The notes beneath the pieces are model-generated. The model saw nothing but the letters and a program-made list of their open reading frames with translations, was not told the origin of the DNA and made no database searches. Of a DNA stretch of 64,000 nucleotides, positions 19,027-27,278 are shown piece after piece. Both the position numbers and the translations under genes were made by a program. The stretch is from Stutzerimonas stutzeri (GTDB lineage Bacteria > Pseudomonadota > Gammaproteobacteria > Pseudomonadales > Pseudomonadaceae), in the NCBI RefSeq assembly GCF_019090095.1, contig NZ_JAGQFP010000002.1:1488001-1552000 (forward strand). The letters run 5' to 3'. Numbering within the stretch: position 1 is the first letter of the stretch; every line of letters starts with the position of its first letter.

Positions 19027-19935
19027 ATGGACCGCTACACGACACTGCAGAGCTTCGTGCTGGTCGCCGAAAGCGGCAGCTTCGCCGCGGCTGCCCTGAA
19101 AGAAGGTGTCACGCCCGTGGTGATGGGGCGGCGACTCGATGCGCTGGAGCGGCACCTGGGCGTCAAGCTGATGCACCGCTCCACGCGCGGGCTGGCGCTG
19201 ACCGACCTGGGCGAGCAGTACCTCGAACGCGCGCGCGGCCTGCTCAAGGATTTCGACGAGGCCGACGCCAGCATCGCCAAGGACCGTACCTCGGTTCGCG
19301 GGCATCTGGTCATTTCGGCGCCGGCGGCGTTCGGTCGCAAGCACATCGGCCCCCACGCGCCGGCGTTCCAGGCGCGCTTCCCGGACCTGCAACTGTCGTT
19401 CAACTTCACCGACAGCGTGGTCGACCTGGTGCGCCACGGTTACGACATGGGCATCCGCATCGGCGAGGTGACCGACCCCAACTATGTCGCGATCAAGCTG
19501 TTCCCCAACCGTCGCGTGGTCTGCGGCGCGCCGGATTACTTCGAGCGCCAGGGCGTGCCCCGCACACTGGAGGACCTCTCGCGTCACAACTGCCTTGCCT
19601 TCAACCTGCAGGGCGGGCAGCAACGTGGCTGGACCTTCCTGCGCGATGGCAAGCAGGTGGCGATACGCGTGGACGGCAACCTGGACTGCAACGACGGCGA
19701 ACTGCTGTTCGACTGGGTCAAGCAGGGGCTGGGCATCGGCTGGCGCTCGACCTGGGAGATCCAGGCCGAACTCAAGCGCGGCGAATTGGTGACGGTGCTC
19801 GACGAGTACGCACTACCGGCCTACGACATCCAGGCAGTCTACCCGCAGCAGCGCTATCTGCCGGCCAAGGTGCGCTTCTTCATCGACTACCTGAAGACCA
19901 TCTACAACGCGCCGGGTTACTGGGAAAACCGCTGA
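19027..19935 (+). CDS. LysR-family regulator divergent from gcl
   Basis: A 302-residue LysR protein with N-terminal winged HTH (about 3-60; MDRYTTLQSFVLVAESGSFA) followed by a substrate-binding domain of the AaeR/PgrR-like group (ISAPAAFGRKHIGPHAPAFQ around 97-116). The start at 19027 was chosen because the longer frame from 18892 overlaps gcl's start and lacks a binding site. Divergence from gcl with a short shared spacer suggests that it controls the glyoxylate operon, probably responding to glyoxylate, allantoate-derived or glycolate metabolites. That role is inference from position. Confidence 0.85.
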   Translation: MDRYTTLQSFVLVAESGSFAAAALKEGVTPVVMGRRLDALERHLGVKLMHRSTRGLALTDLGEQYLERARGLLKDFDEADASIAKDRTSVRGHLVISAPAAFGRKHIGPHAPAFQARFPDLQLSFNFTDSVVDLVRHGYDMGIRIGEVTDPNYVAIKLFPNRRVVCGAPDYFERQGVPRTLEDLSRHNCLAFNLQGGQQRGWTFLRDGKQVAIRVDGNLDCNDGELLFDWVKQGLGIGWRSTWEIQAELKRGELVTVLDEYALPAYDIQAVYPQQRYLPAKVRFFIDYLKTIYNAPGYWENR

Positions 19936-19972
19936 GCCGAGCCGCAGTCGGGGCCGGTGGCGCAGGACACCC

Positions 19973-20341
19973 GTGGGAGCGGTCTTGACCGCGAATGCTC
20001 TCGCGCATCCCGAATCACGCCGGCTACAGGCCGCCCCCTACTAGGAATGACCTCGCTGTACATGGCCTGAACAGCTCGCGGCTGCCCATTCGCGGTCAAG
20101 ACCGCTCCCACAAGATTGCCGCTCCTACGAAGCCGCGTCAGCAAGGTCCCTGCCACAGGAACACCCCCGCCACACCGCACCCGCAGAGTCAGTACGGAAC
20201 CCCTCGCTCCCACAAGATTGCCGCACCCACGAAGCCGCGTCAGCAAGGTCTCTGCCACAGGAATGCGCCCGCCACACCGCTCACGCAGAGTCGGTACGGA
20301 ACCCCTCGCCCGACCCGTGGGAGCGGTCTTGACCGCGAATG
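19973..20341. repeat. Cluster of REP palindromes around a 102-bp tandem duplication
   Basis: This gene-free stretch holds three copies of a Pseudomonas REP core (GTGGGAGCGGTCTTGACCGC): 19973-19998 and 20317-20341 on the plus strand and 20084-20111 inverted. A 102-bp unit is duplicated in tandem at 20105-20206 and 20207-20308, differing at about nine positions. The units carry the CTCCCAC half of the REP at each junction. The cluster separates the LysR gene from the exonuclease gene. Confidence 0.85.
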
Positions 20342-20412
20342 CCCGAGCATGTCGAACCACGCCGGTAGCGGGTGAGTCACAGCTAGGGATATCCATCGGA
20401 GCGAGGCTAGCT

Positions 20413-21252
20413 GTGGACGCCCTGAAAATCGCCACCTACAACATCAACGGCATCCGCGCGCGGCGGAGCAATCTGCTCGACTGGCTGGAGCGCGAGCAGC
20501 CCGATGTGGTCTGCCTGCAGGAGCTGAAGGCGCAGGATGCCGACTTTCCCATCGATGACATCCGTGCCGCCGGTTATGGCGCCATCTGGCATGGGCAGAA
20601 GTCCTGGAACGGCGTGGCGATTCTCGCGCGCGGCGACGATCCGCTGGAGATCCGTCGCGGGCTGCCTGGCGATCCCGATGACAGCCACAGCCGCTATCTG
20701 GAAGCCGCGGCGCACGGCATCATCTTCGCCTGCCTCTACCTGCCCAACGGCAACCCGCAGCCCGGACCGAAGTTCGACTACAAGCTGGCCTGGTTCGAGC
20801 GCCTGATCACGCACGCGGCAGGGTTGTTCGATAACGGCCACCCGGTGGTGCTGGCGGGCGATTACAACGTGGTGCCCACCGACGAGGACATCTATAACCC
20901 GCGCTCCTGGACCAAGGATGCGCTGTTGCAGCCGGAAAGCCGCGCCTGTTACCAGCGCCTGCTGGATCAGGGCTGGACCGATGCGCTTCGTGCCAAGTAC
21001 CCGGACGAGCGCATCTATACCTTCTGGGATTATTTTCGGCAGCACTGGCAGAAAAACTCCGGCCTGCGCATCGACCATTTGCTGCTCAGTGCCGACCTGG
21101 CGCCTCGCTTGCTGGAGGCGGGTGTGGATCGCTGGGTGCGTGACCAGGAGCATGCCAGTGATCACGCGCCCACCTGGATCACGCTGGCAGCCGTCGGCAG
21201 CGACGCGGCGAAAAAGCCAGGCAAGCGCCGGCCGTCGTCCGCAACCAAGTAA
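20413..21252 (+). CDS. xthA: Exodeoxyribonuclease III
   Basis: Apurinic/apyrimidinic endonuclease and 3'-5' exonuclease of base-excision repair, a Mg-dependent EEP-fold enzyme. The 279-residue product has LKIATYNINGIRARRSNLLDW at the N-terminus, CLQELKAQDADFP carrying the metal-binding Glu (about residue 37), the catalytic GDYNVVPTDEDI (about 156) and SDHAPTWITL with the catalytic Asp-His at about 254. The start is probably GTG at 20413, preceded by GGAGCGAGG; a longer frame runs back into the repeat cluster and looks non-coding. It lies just downstream of the REP nest and 115 bp before the GAF-EAL gene. Confidence 0.9.
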   Translation: MDALKIATYNINGIRARRSNLLDWLEREQPDVVCLQELKAQDADFPIDDIRAAGYGAIWHGQKSWNGVAILARGDDPLEIRRGLPGDPDDSHSRYLEAAAHGIIFACLYLPNGNPQPGPKFDYKLAWFERLITHAAGLFDNGHPVVLAGDYNVVPTDEDIYNPRSWTKDALLQPESRACYQRLLDQGWTDALRAKYPDERIYTFWDYFRQHWQKNSGLRIDHLLLSADLAPRLLEAGVDRWVRDQEHASDHAPTWITLAAVGSDAAKKPGKRRPSSATK

Positions 21253-21367
21253 CGGCTGAAACGGCGCTAGGCTCTAACGTGAGGCTTTGCGACGCGTTCC
21301 GGCCCAAAGCCGCCACTGTTAGAACGCCTACGATTCTTACGCTGATCGAGCGTACGGAGTACCCCAC

Positions 21368-22609
21368 ATGAGCCGGGATACCGATCTGGATGGCAGCAGC
21401 GCATCGCCGTTGAAAGTCGGCGGTGCGGAGCCCATCAACCTGTCCATCGACGAGATGCTGGTGGAGGCCTTGGGCGTGGTGCGGCGGCATCTGCGGATGG
21501 AAGTCGCCTTTATCGGCGAGTTTCGAGAGGGGCGGCGGATATTCCGCCATGTCGAGGGGGATCCCCGCGCGATGCCGCTGGCACTGGCAGTTGGTGACAG
21601 TGGCCCGCTGGAAGAGAGCTACTGCCAGCGAATCGTCGACGGTCGCCTGCCGGAGCTCATTCAGGACGCGGCCGGCATCGAGGAAGCGCTGACACTTCCG
21701 CAGACGCTCAGTGTGCCGATCGGGGCGCATGCCAGCGTGCCGATTCGCTTCAGCGATGGGTCGCTCTACGGGACCTTCTGCTGCTTCGGAACACAGCCGG
21801 ACAGGAGCCTGGAGCTCTGCGATCTGACCGCCCTGCGCCTGTTTGCCCGCTTTGCCGGCGGGCTGCTCGAGCGGCACGCCATCAGTGAGCGGCAGCGCAG
21901 CGAGAGGTTAGAACGCATCAGGGCGGTGATGGACAGGCGCGATTTCTGGACCGTGTACCAACCGATCTTCCACCTGGCCAATGACCGCATCGTCGGTTAC
22001 GAAGCGCTGGCGCGGTTTCGCCCCGAGCCTTACCGCTCGCCAGACCTCTGGTTCGACGAGGCCGGGGAGGTCGGCTTGCGCACGGAGCTGGAGCGCATGT
22101 TGCTGGAAACGGCACTGATGGGCCTGCCACTGATTCCCGATGACGTCTATCTGTCGCTCAACGTATGCCCGGATGCCCTGCTGGACGGGACGGTGGTGGA
22201 GCTGCTCGCCAGTCAGCCGCTGCACCGCTTGATGCTCGAGGTGACTGAGCACCGCTCGATCGTCGACTACAGCCTGATCGCCGAGATTCTCGAGCCGCTA
22301 CGCCGGGCTGGCCTGCGCCTGGCCGTCGATGACGCCGGCGCCGGTTATGCCAGCTTCCGGCACATCCTCAAACTCAAGCCGGACGTCATCAAACTCGACC
22401 GGAGCCTGATCAACAATGTCGACCATGACAGCGACTGCTGTGCCATGGCGGCCGCGCTGATCCGCTTCGCCGAGCAGACCGGCAGCAAGGTCGTCGCCGA
22501 GGGCGTCGAGACGGACGGTGAACTGGCGGTATTGCGCGGCCTGCAGGTGGCCAATGCCCAGGGCTTCCTGTTGGGGATGCCGCAGCCGCTGGCTGAACCG
22601 CAGCGCTGA
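21368..22609 (+). CDS. GAF-EAL cyclic di-GMP phosphodiesterase
   Basis: Predicted cytosolic c-di-GMP phosphodiesterase of 413 residues. The N-terminal GAF sensor spans about residues 25-170. The C-terminal EAL domain (about 190-405) keeps the catalytic set: YEALARF (the EAL Glu), LSLNVCPD (Asn), LEVTEH (Glu), VDDAGAGY (Asp-Asp), IKLDRSL (Lys) and VAEGVET (Glu), so it should be active. GGAG precedes the ATG. With the GGDEF protein at 5.9-7.2 kb, the window encodes both synthesis and breakdown of the messenger, but the two are unlinked. The GAF ligand is unknown. Confidence 0.9.
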   Translation: MSRDTDLDGSSASPLKVGGAEPINLSIDEMLVEALGVVRRHLRMEVAFIGEFREGRRIFRHVEGDPRAMPLALAVGDSGPLEESYCQRIVDGRLPELIQDAAGIEEALTLPQTLSVPIGAHASVPIRFSDGSLYGTFCCFGTQPDRSLELCDLTALRLFARFAGGLLERHAISERQRSERLERIRAVMDRRDFWTVYQPIFHLANDRIVGYEALARFRPEPYRSPDLWFDEAGEVGLRTELERMLLETALMGLPLIPDDVYLSLNVCPDALLDGTVVELLASQPLHRLMLEVTEHRSIVDYSLIAEILEPLRRAGLRLAVDDAGAGYASFRHILKLKPDVIKLDRSLINNVDHDSDCCAMAAALIRFAEQTGSKVVAEGVETDGELAVLRGLQVANAQGFLLGMPQPLAEPQR

Positions 22610-22782
22610 ACCCGTGTGGCAAGGCAGGTCGGCGATCGTGTCGAATGCGTGCCATCGCGCCTCATGAACGATCGCACCATGGTCGTTGGCGGCGCGCCCC
22701 TCTACAATCGGCGCCACCGCCGTAGGGCTTGCCGAGTCGTCCGGCACTAGGCGCCATCCTCTCGTTGCTCGGAGCCTCCGCG

Positions 22783-23208
22783 TTGTCCATCTCCCGCTCC
22801 CGTCGCGTCCCGGCCTGGTTGGCCACCTTCGCGGTGTTGCTGCATCTGTTGGCGATGCCGCTGATGGGCAGTGCCTCGCCGATGATGGGCATGGTGGGGC
22901 ACTGCGCAACGGCCGAGGCGCGCCAGCACGATGCGCATCCTCTTGCCGCACAGGCCGAGGCCGCGCCGGAGGGGCACGCCGCGCATGCCGGCCAGTCCGA
23001 GCCGCTGCCGGCCCCGGTTCACTCGCCCGGAATGCCGTGCTGCTGCGCCGCCGGGGCCGCGGCGCTGGCGGCGATTGCCCCGAGCGCACCGCAATTGCCG
23101 GCGCCACGGCGTGCCGCGCTGGGCCCGCTGCCGCTTGCCTGCGCCGCGCACGCCTCGCCGCGGTATTGCTGGCCGAGCCTCAACCCCCGCGCGTCTCCCC
23201 ACGTCTGA
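22783..23208 (+). CDS. DUF2946-like exported His/Cys/Met-rich protein
   Basis: About 141 residues from a TTG start at 22783, chosen because GGAG lies eight bases upstream; an ATG at 22729 is the alternative. A hydrophobic N-terminal segment (WLATFAVLLHLLAMPLMG) works as a signal or anchor. It is followed by a Met-rich stretch (SPMMGMVG), several His residues and a GMPCCCAAG motif, as in DUF2946 proteins found near copper and TonB/PepSY genes. The PepSY gene follows about 100 bp later. A role in metal handling is plausible but not shown. The strong composition bias makes family assignment tentative. Confidence 0.55.
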   Translation: MSISRSRRVPAWLATFAVLLHLLAMPLMGSASPMMGMVGHCATAEARQHDAHPLAAQAEAAPEGHAAHAGQSEPLPAPVHSPGMPCCCAAGAAALAAIAPSAPQLPAPRRAALGPLPLACAAHASPRYCWPSLNPRASPHV

Positions 23209-23308
23209 TCGGTGCTCCCCCATTGCCATCGCCGGCGGTCACCTCGCGCACCGCTGGTTTGCCTGCCGCTGGCCCAGTCCGGCCGCGGCCCCGATCGAGC
23301 GAACGAAC

Positions 23309-24703
23309 ATGTCTGCACAGAATCCCGACGCCCGCCCCGAGGCGTCCTTAACACTATCCCCTAGGCAACAACCGCTGCTCGGCTTGTTGATTCGTCTGCA
23401 CCTGTACGTCGGCCTGCTGGTCGGCCCGTTCATCTTCGTGGCGGCGTTGAGCGGTCTGGTCTACGCCTTGACGCCGCAGCTGGAGAACCGCCTGTATGCG
23501 GCGCAGCTGTACACCGACAGCACCGGCTCGGCGCTGCCGCTGGCGCGCCAGGTCGAGGTGGCCCGGGCCTACGTCGGCGAGGCCGCGACCCTGTCGGCGG
23601 TGCGTCCGGCACCCCAGCCGGGCAGCACGACGCGGGTGATGTTCAGGACGCCCGCGCTGGGCGACTCGGAAAGTCGCGCCGTGTTCATCGATCCGGTCAC
23701 CGCCGACATCCGCGGTGACCTGCCGGTGTACGGCACCAGCGGCGTGCTGCCACTGCGCACCTGGCTCGATCAATTCCACCGCAGTCTGCTGCTCGGCGAG
23801 CCGGGCCGGTTATACAGCGAGCTGGCGGCATCCTGGCTTTGGGTCGCCGCCTTGGGTGGCGTGGCGCTGTGGTGGCTGCGTCGCCGGCGACAGCCGCCTA
23901 CCGCGTTGCCACGCCGCCGCGGGCTGCGTCGCTGGCACGTGACCCTGGGGCTATGGCTGTTCATCGGGTTGCTGTTCTTCTCGGCCACCGGGCTGACCTG
24001 GTCACGCTGGGCCGGAGACAACATCGGTGTCGCTCGGGCGGCGTTGGGCATGTCGACGCCGAGCGTGTCCACCGCGCTGGATGGCGCTTCCGTCGCGCCA
24101 GTCGGCGAGCACGCCCATCACGCCGGGATGGCGATGCCGGCTGCACCACCGCAGGATTCCAGGCTGTTCGATGCGGTGCTCGTCGCGGCCCGTGGAGCGG
24201 GAATCGACGCCGGCAAGGTGGAAATCGTGCCGGCCAGCGCGCCGGATCGCGCCTGGACGGTGACCGAAATCGACCGCAGCTGGCCGACCCAGGTCGACGC
24301 CGTGGCGATCGATCCGCGCACCCTGCGCATCACCGACCGCATCGACTTCGCCAGCTTTCCCCTGGCCGCCAAGCTCACGCGATGGGGTATCGATGCGCAC
24401 ATGGGCGCGCTGTTCGGCCTGGCCAATCAGCTGCTGCTGGCCGCTACGGCCCTCGGGCTGGCGACGCTGGTGGCGCTCGGTTACGTGATGGGGCTGCGCC
24501 GCACGACGGCCCGCCGCGTTGGCCTGGTGCAATCGCTGGCGGCGCTATCGCCGTCTGCGCGGCTGCTCACGCTGGGCCTTGCCGTGCTGTTCGGCCTCTG
24601 CCTGCCGGTGCTGGGCGTCAGCCTGCTGCTGTTTCTGATCGGCGAGGCGGTGTACGACGCCCTGGCGCGGTCGCGTCGGCTGCGAGTCGGTCAGCCGGGC
24701 TGA
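23309..24703 (+). CDS. PepSY-associated transmembrane protein
   Basis: A 464-residue inner-membrane protein of the PepSY_TM family. The first helix (about 32-55, GLLIRLHLYVGLLVGPFIFV) carries the typical RxxHxxxG entry. A periplasmic PepSY domain follows, then a second helix at about 170-190, WHVTLGLWLFIGLLFFSATGL near 212-232, a second periplasmic region with a HAHHAGMAMP segment, and two C-terminal helices. Homologues accompany TonB receptors and act in iron or copper reduction at the membrane. The histidines in HAHHAGM could bind metal. It converges on the efflux operon, overlapping oprM-like nodT by 13 bp at the 3' end. Confidence 0.85.
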   Translation: MSAQNPDARPEASLTLSPRQQPLLGLLIRLHLYVGLLVGPFIFVAALSGLVYALTPQLENRLYAAQLYTDSTGSALPLARQVEVARAYVGEAATLSAVRPAPQPGSTTRVMFRTPALGDSESRAVFIDPVTADIRGDLPVYGTSGVLPLRTWLDQFHRSLLLGEPGRLYSELAASWLWVAALGGVALWWLRRRRQPPTALPRRRGLRRWHVTLGLWLFIGLLFFSATGLTWSRWAGDNIGVARAALGMSTPSVSTALDGASVAPVGEHAHHAGMAMPAAPPQDSRLFDAVLVAARGAGIDAGKVEIVPASAPDRAWTVTEIDRSWPTQVDAVAIDPRTLRITDRIDFASFPLAAKLTRWGIDAHMGALFGLANQLLLAATALGLATLVALGYVMGLRRTTARRVGLVQSLAALSPSARLLTLGLAVLFGLCLPVLGVSLLLFLIGEAVYDALARSRRLRVGQPG

Positions 24704-26097
24704 GGCGGTTCGCGGCTGGCTTGCCAGCCGCCCCCCAGCACCTGGTACAGGCGGATCAGCGCATTGAGCTGGCTTTCGCGCAATTGCACGGCGGCCAGCT
24801 CGGTGTTGAACAGGTTGCGCTGGGCATCGAGGGTTTCCAGGTAAGACGAATAACCGGCGCGGTAGCGGTCTTCGGCGTAGGTCAGCGAGCGCGCCAGCAC
24901 GGCGCGCCGAGCGGCAACGCGGGCGAGCTGTTGGCGCAGGTTGCCGACCGCGGCCAGGCTGTTCTCCACCTCGTTAAAGGCTTGCAGGGCCGTGGCGCGG
25001 TAAGCGAACGCCGCCTGATCGCGCTGGGCGGTGGCGATGTTCACCCCGGCTTCCAGCCGCCCGGCGTTGAAGATCGGTGCGAGCACGCTGGCGCCGAGAT
25101 CCCAGACCCGCACCGGGTCGTAATCCAGCGAGTTGACGAACAGCTGGCCGAGGCTGGCCGACAACTGAACCTGGGGCAGGAAACGGTCACGTTGGGCTTG
25201 CAGGTTGAGGCTGCTGGCAGCCAGCAGCAACTCGGCCTGCTGAATGTCCGGGCGGCGGCGCAGCAGGGTGGACGGCAGCAAGCCGGGCACCGCTGGCGGC
25301 TCGAGGACCAAGAGGTCGGCGCCCCGTTCGATCTGGCCAGGTAGGCGTCCAGTGAGCAGGCGCAGGGCGTTTTCCTGTTCGCGGATCGCCTGCTGCAAGC
25401 GCGGCAGCAGTTCGGCCGCGGCTTCGTACTCCGACTGCGCCTGGGTCAGCTCCAGTTGCGAGGTGTAGCCGAGGCCGGCGCGGTCTTCGGCAACGCGCAG
25501 CGCCTCCTGCCGGGACTTGACCGTCTCTCGGGTCACGTACAGTTGCCGGTCCAGTGACAGCAGCGAGACGTAGGCCCGCGCGGTGGTGCTGGCCACCGCC
25601 AGGCGCACTGCGTCGCGCTCGGCTTCGCTCGCCTGGAACTGCAGTTCGGCCGCGTCGCGCAGGCGCCGCAGCCGGCCCCAGAGATCGACTTCGTAAGACA
25701 CCTGCAGCGCGGGCTGCACGGCGGTGGTGTGCGTGATCCCCAACACGCTCAGCTCGCGTTTGCGTTGCGCCCCGAGCACCGCGTCCAGCGACGGCAGCAG
25801 GGCGGCATGCGACAGCTGGATCTGCTCGCGCGCCTGCTCGACCCGCGAGGCGGCACTCAGCACATCGGTGTTGTTGGCCAGGGCGGCCTCGACCAGCGCC
25901 GTCAGCTGCGGGTCGGCGAAGGCTTTCCACCAGGTCGCGGAAATCTCCACCGGTTTCGCCCCCGGCTCGCGCCAGTCGGCCGGCGGGGTGAACGCGGCCT
26001 GCGGTGGCAGTGGCTTGCGGGCCGGCATGCAGCCGGCCAGCGGCAGCAGCAACAGCGCCGTCAGCAGGCAGGGCAGGGTGCAGGGGCGACGGCTCAT
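24691..26097 (-). CDS. NodT/OprM-family outer-membrane efflux lipoprotein
   Basis: Outer-membrane channel of a tripartite exporter, 468 residues. A lipoprotein signal ends in LLPLAGC (Cys about residue 23). The mature part has the duplicated alpha-barrel repeats of TolC-like proteins, with conserved LWGRLRRLRDAAELQFQASE and QRNLFNTELAAVQLRESQLNALIRLYQVLGGGW near the C-terminus. It overlaps the membrane-fusion protein gene by 4 bp, implying translational coupling. This is the last gene of a leftward emrB-emrA-nodT type operon, so the channel probably serves that pump. Confidence 0.9.
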   Translation of the reverse strand: MSRRPCTLPCLLTALLLLPLAGCMPARKPLPPQAAFTPPADWREPGAKPVEISATWWKAFADPQLTALVEAALANNTDVLSAASRVEQAREQIQLSHAALLPSLDAVLGAQRKRELSVLGITHTTAVQPALQVSYEVDLWGRLRRLRDAAELQFQASEAERDAVRLAVASTTARAYVSLLSLDRQLYVTRETVKSRQEALRVAEDRAGLGYTSQLELTQAQSEYEAAAELLPRLQQAIREQENALRLLTGRLPGQIERGADLLVLEPPAVPGLLPSTLLRRRPDIQQAELLLAASSLNLQAQRDRFLPQVQLSASLGQLFVNSLDYDPVRVWDLGASVLAPIFNAGRLEAGVNIATAQRDQAAFAYRATALQAFNEVENSLAAVGNLRQQLARVAARRAVLARSLTYAEDRYRAGYSSYLETLDAQRNLFNTELAAVQLRESQLNALIRLYQVLGGGWQASREPPQPG

Positions 26098-27278
26098 TGC
26101 GCGTCTTCCGCAACCGGCTGCTCGGTTTGCACGGCGGCGCCGGTGTCGACGTGGGTCACCACCGAAAGCCCCGGCCGCAGGCGCTGGGCCAACGGCTGGT
26201 CGGGATCGATGGAGATGCGCACCGGCACGCGCTGGACCACCTTGGTGAAATTGCCGGTGGCGTTGTCCGGCCGCAGCACGCTGAACTCCGAACCGGTGGC
26301 CGGTGCCAGGCGTTGCACGTGGCCGTTCAGGCGCGCGCCGTCCAGCGCGTCGACTTCGATTTGCACGGGTTGGCCTGGCCGCATGGCAAAGGTCTGGGTT
26401 TCCTTGTAGTTGGCGATCACCCAGAGCTGTTCCGGTACCAGGTAGAGCAGCTGCGAACCGGCCGTCACGTACTGGCCCTGGCGCACCGTGACCTCGCTGA
26501 CCTGCCCGTCGCGTGGGGCTTCGATCAGGGTGTTGTCCAGGTCGATCCGCGCCCGTTGCAGCGCGGCTTCGGCAATTTCGACCTGCGCCTGCAAACCGCC
26601 ACGGGACACCTCACTGGCCTTGAGCGTCTGCTCGGCGATGGCGATTGCTGCCTGTGCCTGCTCCACCCGGGCCGCCGCGGCTCGAGCGCTGGCGCGGATC
26701 TGGTCGCGCTCACGGATCGAGACCGAACCGCGCTGGGCCAGCTCGTTGACGCGCTTCTCGTCAGCCAGGGCGCGTTGCCGTTCGGCCTTGGCGGACGACA
26801 GCTCGGCGCGGCGAGAGGCCAACGTGGCCGCGTTCGAGGCGAGGGTCTGTTCGAGGTTTTCCAGATCGAAGCGCCGTGCGGCCAGCTCCGCGCGGCGCTG
26901 CTCGACGGTCTGGCGGTACTGACGATCGTCGATGCGCACCAGCTTCTGGCCCTTCGCGACCTGTTCGAAATCCTGTACCAGGACCTCGGTCACATAGCCG
27001 TTGACCTGCGGCGCGAGCACCGTGATCTGCCCACGCACATAAGCGTTCTCGGTGACGGCCACCTGCCCGCTGAAGGGCCAGAGCTGCCAGGCATACAGGA
27101 TCGCCAGCACCCCGATGAGCGCCACCAGCACCATCAGGATCACCGAGCGGCGGCTCGGCTTGATGGTCTTCGGTGGGTCGTCAGGCGCCGGGCCGGCATC
27201 GGTCGCGGCCGCCGACGGTTGCGGCGGCTGAGCGGTCTGGAGGTTTTCCGGGTCCTCGGATTGGGGGCGTTCACTCAT
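26094..27278 (-). CDS. EmrA/HlyD-type membrane fusion protein
   Basis: Periplasmic adaptor linking an MFS pump to the outer-membrane channel. The 394 residues comprise a Pro-rich cytoplasmic N-terminus, one transmembrane helix (about 46-66, VILMVLVALIGVLAILYAWQ), a lipoyl/barrel domain (GQITVLAPQVNGYVTEVLVQD), a long coiled-coil hairpin (about 120-215) and a second lipoyl half (IDNTLIEAP-like DLDNTLIEAPRDGQVSEVTV). It overlaps both neighbours by 4 bp in the order MFS, adaptor, channel, typical of EmrAB-TolC drug or fatty-acid export. No regulator gene is adjacent. Substrate unknown. Confidence 0.9.
   Translation of the reverse strand: MSERPQSEDPENLQTAQPPQPSAAATDAGPAPDDPPKTIKPSRRSVILMVLVALIGVLAILYAWQLWPFSGQVAVTENAYVRGQITVLAPQVNGYVTEVLVQDFEQVAKGQKLVRIDDRQYRQTVEQRRAELAARRFDLENLEQTLASNAATLASRRAELSSAKAERQRALADEKRVNELAQRGSVSIRERDQIRASARAAAARVEQAQAAIAIAEQTLKASEVSRGGLQAQVEIAEAALQRARIDLDNTLIEAPRDGQVSEVTVRQGQYVTAGSQLLYLVPEQLWVIANYKETQTFAMRPGQPVQIEVDALDGARLNGHVQRLAPATGSEFSVLRPDNATGNFTKVVQRVPVRISIDPDQPLAQRLRPGLSVVTHVDTGAAVQTEQPVAEDAQ

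Noticed and set aside
20105..20308. CRISPR-like repetition
   Set aside because: Only two long, diverged units directly adjacent without spacers; better explained as a tandem duplication at a REP cluster.
23839..25344. 501-codon plus-strand frame spanning the PepSY and NodT genes
   Set aside because: Crosses two convergent genes in an alternative frame, low-complexity Arg/Ala/Gly-rich, no domain.
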